A stretch of 24,587 bases of DNA from an uncultured Clostridia bacterium (lineage in GTDB: Bacteria > Bacillota > Clostridia > Oscillospirales > Oscillospiraceae), in assembly GCA_937893605.1 (NCBI GenBank), contig CALBGG010000034.1, positions 1 through 24,587 on the forward strand. Direction: 5' to 3'. How positions within the stretch are numbered: the stretch's first letter is position 1; each line of letters starts with the position of its first letter. Below are positions 22,997-24,587 of this stretch, piece by piece. Under the pieces are notes generated by a model that was not told where the DNA came from, did no database searches, and saw nothing but the letters and a program-made list of their open reading frames with translations. Both the position numbers and the translations under genes were made by a program.

Positions 22997-23026
22997 ATTA
23001 TAGCTCACTGTGCGCGAGCTTGTCCA
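22997..23026 (-). promoter_or_regulatory. Promoter of the murT unit
   Basis: On the minus strand TGGACA (23021-23026), 18 bp, then TATAAT (22997-23002), about 30 nt before the ATG. It is back to back with the promoter at 23042. Confidence 0.65.
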
Positions 23027-23041
23027 CAGCTTTTTGTCATC

Positions 23042-23070
23042 TTGACCGAAGCTGCGTTTTAATGTATATT
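23042..23070 (+). promoter_or_regulatory. Promoter of the small basic membrane protein
   Basis: TTGACC (23042-23047), 17 bp, then TATATT (23065-23070), 22 bp before the ATG at 23093. Confidence 0.65.
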
Positions 23071-23092
23071 AAATTTACTGGAGGGATGAAAT

Positions 23093-23269
23093 ATGCCGTG
23101 GTATATGTATGCTGCGTTTTTGTTTCTCGGCGTTATCGCGTATTTCGTGATAGTTGAGATAAAAACCAAGCAGAAGCTCAAGGAAAAGAAGGCTGCCGAC
23201 CGCAAGGCCGCAAAGGAAGCGGCGAAGAAGTCGAAGTCGGCAAGGAAAAAGCCAAAGTCGAAAAGATAA
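23093..23269 (+). CDS. 58-residue membrane protein with a very basic tail
   Basis: Short gene. Residues 3-23 form one hydrophobic helix (WYMYAAFLFLGVIAYFVIV) and residues 24-58 are a charged, probably helical tail with about 17 lysines and several arginines and alanines, ending KPKSKR. GGAGGG lies 7 nt before the ATG, with a good promoter upstream, so it is likely expressed. The lysine-rich tail would lie in the cytoplasm, where it could touch nucleic acid, ribosomes or acidic lipids. I do not recognise a family. A second ATG at 23086 in another frame gives only 23 codons and overlaps the ribosome site. Confidence 0.75.
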   Translation: MPWYMYAAFLFLGVIAYFVIVEIKTKQKLKEKKAADRKAAKEAAKKSKSARKKPKSKR

Positions 23270-23292
23270 ATAAAAAAATTTTTCAAAAATCA

Positions 23293-23321
23293 TTGACAAG
23301 AGGCTGAAAATCTGTTATATT
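23293..23321 (+). promoter_or_regulatory. Strong tRNA promoter
   Basis: Consensus TTGACA (23293-23298), 17 bp, then TATATT (23316-23321), just before tRNA-Asp. Confidence 0.8.
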
Positions 23322-23332
23322 AACTGAGCCGT

Positions 23333-23409
23333 GGCCGAGTGGTTCAGTCGGTTAGAACGCCGGCCTGTCACGCCGGAGGTCGAGGGTTCAAGTCCCTTCT
23401 CGGTCGCCA
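23333..23409 (+). tRNA. tRNA-Asp (anticodon GTC)
   Basis: 77 nt with encoded CCA. Acceptor stem GGCCGAG pairs with CTCGGTC (one G-T), D stem GTTC/GAAC, anticodon stem CCGGC/GCCGG with loop CTGTCAC giving GTC, and T arm GAGGG-TTCAAGT-CCCTT. First of two tRNAs in one transcript. Confidence 0.96.
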
Positions 23410-23411
23410 CC

Positions 23412-23435
23412 GATGCCCCTTGAAAAAGGGGCATC
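23412..23435 (+). other. Hairpin between the two tRNAs
   Basis: GATGCCCCTT and AAGGGGCATC form a perfect 10-bp stem closed by a GAAA tetraloop. It starts 3 nt after the CCA of tRNA-Asp and ends 6 nt before tRNA-Thr. There is no T tract after it, so it is more likely a processing or spacing structure than a terminator. Confidence 0.75.
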
Positions 23436-23441
23436 AGCTTT

Positions 23442-23517
<76 letters not shown>

Positions 23518-23521
23518 AGAT

Positions 23522-23561
23522 AAGCCCTGAAGTCATTGAGATTTCAGGGCTTTCTTGATTT
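23522..23561 (+). terminator. Terminator of the tRNA transcript
   Basis: AAGCCCTGAAGTC (23522-23534) pairs with GATTTCAGGGCTT (23540-23552) with one G-T pair, followed by TTCTTGATTTT. It begins 5 nt after tRNA-Thr. Confidence 0.85.
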
Positions 23562-23631
23562 TACGCTTTCAAGTTGGGATCCCGTCCGAAACGCATTTTA
23601 TATGTGTTTCACTACATTTTCTGTACACAAT

Positions 23632-24342
23632 ATGGCTAAAAAGATAATCGGCATTCTCGGCGGCATGGGGCCGGCCGCGACCGCCGACCTGTTCAACAAA
23701 ATAATAGTCTCTACAAAAGCTGCAAGCGATCAGGAGCATCTGCACATCATTATTGACAGCAATACGGGCATTCCGGACCGCACCGAGGCGCTCATTCACG
23801 GCGGAGAAGACCCCACGGAGCAGCTTACTCTCAGCGCAAGGCGGCTTGCCGCGGCGGGAGCGGAGCTCATAGCCATGCCGTGCAACACGGCGCACGGCTT
23901 TTATGACGCGGTGTGCGCGGCGGTGGATATCCCCGTTCTGCATATGATAAAGCTCACGGCGCAGGAGCTCAGGCTCAAGGGCGTAAAATGCGCCGGGCTT
24001 CTTGCGACCGACGGCACTGTGCAAAGCGGCATTTACGAACGCTGCTTTGAGGGCAGCGGTATCCGGCTGCTCACGCCCTCTCCCGCGGCGCAGGCCGCCG
24101 TCATGCAGCTTACATACAGCGGCGTAAAGGCCGGGCGGCGCGATTTCGACACGGGCGGCTTTGAGAAGGCCGCGCAGGAGCTTTTGGATCGCGGCGCGCA
24201 GACGCTGATCCTCGGCTGCACGGAGCTTCCTCCGGCGTTTGAGATGTACGATCTGCATTATCCGCACATAGACCCGACGCTCGTGCTTGCGCGAGCCGCC
24301 GTGCTCGCCGCCGGCGGGGAGCTGACCGACTATTCCTTTTGA
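23632..24342 (+). CDS. Aspartate/glutamate racemase-family protein
   Basis: 236-residue cofactor-independent amino acid racemase. The start KKIIGILGGMGPAATADL, the first catalytic cysteine in MPCNTAHG (C84) and the second in LGCTELP (C196) are the two-cysteine machinery that moves the alpha proton. The mix fits aspartate racemases (YgeA/RacD branch) rather than peptidoglycan MurI, whose first block usually reads ACNTA. D-amino acids from it could feed the wall or surface polymers, but that is inference. The ATG at 23632 matches the family N-terminus, yet no ribosome site is visible before it or before an in-frame ATG at 23602; a weak promoter (TTGGGA 23574-23579, TTTATA 23597-23602) may give a short leader. 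Confidence 0.88.
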   Translation: MAKKIIGILGGMGPAATADLFNKIIVSTKAASDQEHLHIIIDSNTGIPDRTEALIHGGEDPTEQLTLSARRLAAAGAELIAMPCNTAHGFYDAVCAAVDIPVLHMIKLTAQELRLKGVKCAGLLATDGTVQSGIYERCFEGSGIRLLTPSPAAQAAVMQLTYSGVKAGRRDFDTGGFEKAAQELLDRGAQTLILGCTELPPAFEMYDLHYPHIDPTLVLARAAVLAAGGELTDYSF

Positions 24343-24346
24343 GGCA

Positions 24347-24415
24347 GTCGGCAATCACGATGCCGGGCAGCCGCAATAAATGTATTGACAGAGCCTTGGT
24401 GCGCCTCTGAAAAAA
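24347..24415 (+). repeat. Dispersed intergenic repeat, copy C
   Basis: Begins 4 nt after the racemase stop. Ordered blocks GTCGGC (24347-24352), CGATGCCGGGC, CCGCAA, ATGTATT and TGCGCCTCTGAAAAAA (24400-24415) match copies at 18657-18725 (minus strand) and 2153-2208. It runs into the terminator stem beginning at 24410. Confidence 0.6.
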
Positions 24416-24443
24416 TCCCACGGGTTTCCCCGTGGGATTTTTT
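24410..24443. terminator. Bidirectional terminator with perfect 15-bp stem
   Basis: Arms 24410-24424 and 24429-24443 are fully complementary with a TTTC loop, A6 on the left and T6 on the right. It serves the racemase gene and the convergent gene whose stop is at 24448. Confidence 0.9.
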
Positions 24444-24447
24444 CTTA

Positions 24448-24587
24448 TTATGACTCGCTTGTCGGGATAGTTATCTCGCGGTCGTAGCCCGCGCCGTAGC
24501 AGAAGGAGCGTATCTTCCCTTCCGTCGGGTTAATGACGTTTACGACAAAGGATGTGTCGTTTGCGGTATCGTGCGTTTTCGCGTAGG
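24448..24587 (-). CDS. C-terminal end of an unidentified protein (partial)
   Basis: The last 45 codons of a minus-strand gene running off the right edge, ending at TAA (24448-24450). The visible part includes DTSFVVNVINPTEGKIRSF followed by CYGAGYDREITIPTSES. The alternating hydrophobic pattern suggests beta strands, as in extracellular or periplasmic domains, but nothing identifies the family. It ends 5 nt before a terminator, which supports a real gene end. Confidence 0.55.
   Translation of the reverse strand, partial: YAKTHDTANDTSFVVNVINPTEGKIRSFCYGAGYDREITIPTSES

Noticed and set aside
23270..23292. A-rich then T-rich run after the small membrane protein gene as a terminator
   Set aside because: There is no GC-containing stem, only low-complexity A and T; it may still weakly end transcription but cannot be supported.

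Overview
The window looks like a chromosomal segment of a low-to-moderate GC Bacillota, most likely a gut Oscillospiraceae/Clostridia relative. This is inferred from TTGACA/TATAAT promoters, AGGAGG-type ribosome binding sites, lipoprotein signal peptides, a MurT/GatD gene pair, TagG/TagH-like export genes and no outer-membrane genes. No phage, plasmid, CRISPR or transposase gene was seen. Nearly everything is ordinary protein-coding DNA, with well-formed terminators separating the transcription units.

Layout. 1-1906 (minus): a FecCD/BtuCD-type metal-chelate ABC importer (permease, ATPase, start of the binding lipoprotein). 2281-3435 (minus): an ornithine-cyclodeaminase-fold protein, divergent from an AraC-type regulator (3721-4575) across a palindrome. 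4657-9305 (minus): a tight four-gene unit of double ATP-grasp protein, N5-(carboxyethyl)ornithine synthase-like dehydrogenase, MoaA and a MOSC protein. A second double ATP-grasp paralogue diverges from it (9479-11494). It is followed by a CDP-glycerol-type glycerophosphotransferase, a third single ATP-grasp protein, a nucleotidyltransferase and a TagG/TagH-type polymer exporter (to 16662). 16788-18518: an acyl-CoA-ligase-like enzyme. 18920-20827: SGNH-hydrolase lipoprotein, DUF4358-like lipoprotein and a UlaG-like metallo-beta-lactamase-fold protein, preceded by a 279-bp inverted-repeat element. 20879-22965 (minus): MurT with a GatD homologue that lacks its catalytic residues. 23093-24342: a 58-residue basic membrane protein, tRNA-Asp, tRNA-Thr and an Asp/Glu racemase. 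A partial gene runs off the right edge.

How the genes may work together. The central 12 kb reads as a cell-surface glycopolymer locus. A phosphotransferase and a nucleotidyltransferase would build a teichoic-acid-like polymer and the ABC pair would export it. Three ATP-grasp proteins (family associated with sugar transfer) could form amide bonds on it. The carboxyethyl-amino-acid synthase homologue in the same operon as one ligase suggests that an opine-type amino acid is the decorating group; this is a hypothesis, not shown by the sequence.

The most notable signals are this ATP-grasp/opine locus, the apparently amidase-dead GatD beside MurT, the degenerate N-terminal ATP-grasp modules, and a dispersed repeat family with three recognisable copies in the window, one forming part of a MITE-like element.
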